Shown: piece after piece, positions 62,231 to 64,000 of the stretch
Numbering within the stretch: position 1 is the first letter of the stretch
Layout of the letters: each line of letters starts with the position of its first letter
Assembly (NCBI RefSeq): GCF_018127785.1
Contig: NZ_CP072389.1
Span: 310,001-374,000, forward strand
Reading direction: 5' to 3'
Length of the DNA stretch: 64,000 nt
DNA from: Prevotella scopos JCM 17725
Lineage (GTDB): Bacteria > Bacteroidota > Bacteroidia > Bacteroidales > Bacteroidaceae
The notes under the pieces: model-generated
What the model was told of the DNA's origin: nothing
Seen by the model: the letters and a program-made list of their open reading frames with translations, nothing else
The model's database searches: none
Made by a program: the position numbers and the translations under genes

Positions 62231-62487
62231 AAAGAGCACGATAGGAAACCTATCATGCTCTTTCTATTTCATGTATGAAATTTCTGTTTTATGCTTGATT
62301 TTTGGTTCATGCCTCACGGCAATCCCCAATCATCTTGCATCAATGTTACCCTTAATCAATTCTTTTTAATACCTTAACTAAACCTATTTATGTTATCTGA
62401 ACAATCTCTTTTGTTCTACCTAAAAAAAATAACTAAAAACCTAAATCTATTACTACTAACCTAAACAATCTATTACTTGTCTTTTGA
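62231..62487 (-). ncRNA. Candidate small RNA transcript
   Basis: A minus-strand promoter, TTTG (62521-62524) and TACCTTTG (62493-62500) 20 nt apart, is followed about 225 nt later by a strong hairpin (AAAGAGCA..GATAGG and complement, 62231-62263) with a T-rich tail. No protein of useful length is encoded between them; an eight-codon frame MQDDWGLP is present in a GC-richer part. This looks like an independent short transcript. Its family is not recognised. Confidence 0.5.
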
Positions 62488-62492
62488 CGATG

Positions 62493-62524
62493 CAAAGGTA
62501 CGTATTGTTTGCGCACACACCAAA
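62493..62524 (-). promoter_or_regulatory. Promoter of the candidate small RNA
   Basis: Minus-strand TTTG at 62521-62524 and TACCTTTG at 62493-62500, 20 nt apart. It points away from the DUF721 gene, which belongs to the recF operon. Confidence 0.65.
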
Positions 62525-62681
62525 TGTTTTAGGCATAATTTTACATGAAATTATGGTTTCTTGATTTGTATCAATTACAAATAGGATGGTTTGTTGAGTT
62601 TTACAACAGTGATGATTGTAACTCAATTTTGTCTTAGTTTGTTAGTTTAAGTATGTTCTTTGCAATGCTAGAACCTCTTTT

Positions 62682-62972
62682 CTAGTAAATCTTTATTTCA
62701 GTGATAACCATAGAACCAACAGCTGCATTAAGTTTTTTGACCAAGTCCGATTGCATCATGCAAAGGTTAGAACGCAGTGCTGGGTTTATTATTTTTACGA
62801 ATAGCGTTTGATTTTTTATAAACTTCTCTTGAGTATAACGCGTTATCGTCTCTCCGGTGACGGTATCCCAGGCTGCAATGATACGTTTTTGCAATAGGGG
62901 GGATTCAAGTCCTTCCTGTCGCAAAAACTGATTGAGGAGATCGTCTAAAGGTTGTACTTTCCTTCTGAACAT
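62682..62972 (-). CDS. DUF721 protein (DciA-like)
   Basis: A 96-residue protein. PLDDLLNQFLRQEGLESPLLQKRIIAAWDTVTGETITRYTQEKF followed by LFVKIINPALRSNL is the DUF721 pattern; the family includes DciA, which loads the replicative helicase in many bacteria. It lies 3 bp after the recF stop, an arrangement common in Bacteroidota, and is surely co-transcribed. A replication role is inferred from the family and the neighbour. Confidence 0.85.
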   Translation of the reverse strand: MFRRKVQPLDDLLNQFLRQEGLESPLLQKRIIAAWDTVTGETITRYTQEKFIKNQTLFVKIINPALRSNLCMMQSDLVKKLNAAVGSMVITEIKIY

Positions 62973-62975
62973 AAT

Positions 62976-64000
62976 TTAGTCTTCTTTTTCATTGATTTCT
63001 CCGCCTTCAACAGAGAATAGTTTATAATCAAATCCACTACCTTGTAAAATCTTGTCTAAGTGGTCACGGTTGGTATCTGTAATGAAGATTTGTCCGAAGT
63101 CGTCACCCGAAACTAGGCGTACAATCTGTTCGACACGACTACTATCGAGTTTGTCAAAGATGTCGTCGAGCAAGAGTAGCGGTGTGTTGTTCCCTGCTGT
63201 ACGTCTCAGGAAATCAAACTGAGCAAGTTTCAGTGCTAACACGTAGGTTTTGTTTTGTCCCTGACTTCCTTCTTTTTTCATAGGATACCCACCGAGTTTC
63301 ATGACTAAGTCGTCCTTATGCGTACCATGAAGTGAAAACCCCATGATGCGATCTTTTGCCCGATCTCGCTGAATGACTTCTAATAAGTTGCCACGTTGAC
63401 AATGCGAAATATATTCAAGTGATACCTGCTCGCGATTATTACAGATGGTCTGATAAATACGCTGAAAGACGGGAGTAAGCTCTTTCACAAAGGCAGCACG
63501 CTTCTTATAGACAGCTTCACCATGTTCTGCCATCTGCATCTCTAACAGCTCTAAGAGTGTTATATCAGGTTCCTCCTCTTGTTTCAGGAGGCTATTACGC
63601 TGTTGCAAAGCCTTGTTGTATCGACTGAGCGATTCTATATAAGGTGTGTCGTACTGTGAGATAACAACATCCATTAGCTTTCGCCGCTCCTCACTTCCTC
63701 CTTCAATAAGTGTTGCATCAGCTGGAGAAACAAAGATTAGCGGCACCATTCCGATATGTTGTGATAAGCGTTTATATTCTTTCTTATTGCGTTTAAAATG
63801 CTTCTTTGTTCCACGTTTCATTCCGCAATAGACCTGCTCACGCTCACCAGCATCCGTGCTATAGTCTCCTTCTAGGACAAAGTAGTCAGCATCATGGCGC
63901 ATGACTTCAGAGTCTTTTGGATTAAAAGCACTCTTACAGAAGGAAAGGTAATAAACTGCATCCAGCAGATTGGTCTTTCCCTCACCATTATGTCCAATAA
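62976..64000 (-). CDS. recF: DNA replication/repair protein RecF (5' end outside window)
   Basis: The frame is open to the right edge, so roughly the first 30 residues are missing. The Walker A motif GHNGEGKTNLLDAVYYL lies at the window edge; the characteristic RecF helical part (LSRYNKALQQRNSLLKQ) and the C-terminal ATPase part (GSQGQNKTYVLALKLAQFDFL signature, LLLLDDIFDKLD Walker B) are complete. RecF is an SMC-like ATPase that helps load RecA at gaps. It is followed directly by the DUF721 gene. Confidence 0.95.
   Translation of the reverse strand, partial: IGHNGEGKTNLLDAVYYLSFCKSAFNPKDSEVMRHDADYFVLEGDYSTDAGEREQVYCGMKRGTKKHFKRNKKEYKRLSQHIGMVPLIFVSPADATLIEGGSEERRKLMDVVISQYDTPYIESLSRYNKALQQRNSLLKQEEEPDITLLELLEMQMAEHGEAVYKKRAAFVKELTPVFQRIYQTICNNREQVSLEYISHCQRGNLLEVIQRDRAKDRIMGFSLHGTHKDDLVMKLGGYPMKKEGSQGQNKTYVLALKLAQFDFLRRTAGNNTPLLLLDDIFDKLDSSRVEQIVRLVSGDDFGQIFITDTNRDHLDKILQGSGFDYKLFSVEGGEINEKED

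Overview
This window looks like chromosome from an oral or gut Bacteroidota, most likely Prevotella or a close relative. The evidence is sequence-internal: promoters of the Bacteroidota type (a TAnnTTTG box about 19-20 nt after a TTTG element), little Shine-Dalgarno signal, gene fusions typical of Bacteroidales (DHODH-electron-transfer/NADPH glutamate synthase fusion, NagB-like/PIG-L fusion, ThrA fusion), and a Bacteroidota-type type III-A CRISPR system with a primase-polymerase. No species name can be proved from the window alone.

Layout. 1-6.2 kb: envelope genes (LptC, CNNM/CBS membrane protein, PpiD-like chaperone) and an AMP-forming acyl-CoA ligase. 6.6-7.7 kb: an insertion sequence whose transposase start is out of frame. 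7.8-15.1 kb: a host-glycan scavenging cluster (AmpG-like MFS permease, NagB, NagB-like/PIG-L fusion, sialidase; divergent GH29 fucosidase). 15.2-24.7 kb: a lipoprotein, a MITE-like element, a LytTR regulator with a membrane partner, a SanA/DUF218 protein, pgk, queC, an NfnAB-like flavoenzyme fusion and serS.

25.2-42.7 kb is the accessory highlight: a complete type III-A CRISPR-Cas locus bracketed by two related arrays (27 and 19 repeats). All genes and both arrays appear to be transcribed on the minus strand. The order is leader/array 2, cas6, cas10(csm1), csm2, csm3, csm4, csm5, a Card1/Can2-like CARF nuclease, a Csx2-like CARF-HEPN RNase, a small Csx20-like protein (candidate ring nuclease), a RecD/PIF1-like helicase, cas1, a CRISPR-associated primase-polymerase, cas2, then leader/array 1. 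Cas10 keeps its GGDD cyclase motif but its HD motif is replaced by Arg-Glu, so immunity probably relies on cyclic-oligoadenylate signalling to the two CARF effectors and on Csm3 RNA cleavage. Spacers shared between, or similar across, the arrays read as conserved protein fragments in the sense opposite to the crRNA, as expected for RNA targeting.

43.2-64 kb is mostly housekeeping: thrA, a FAD oxidoreductase, a zinc metallopeptidase, pheT-yebC, a second acyl-CoA ligase sharing a three-site promoter architecture with the first, an M6 metalloprotease, an EFR1 ferredoxin, short comEC, truA, a DMT permease gene broken by one in-frame TGA, dapA, a MITE-like element, a probable small RNA, a DUF721 gene and partial recF. 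A 22-bp-period tandem repeat with a GTGCGGA core occurs at four intergenic places, two of them at module boundaries of the CRISPR locus.
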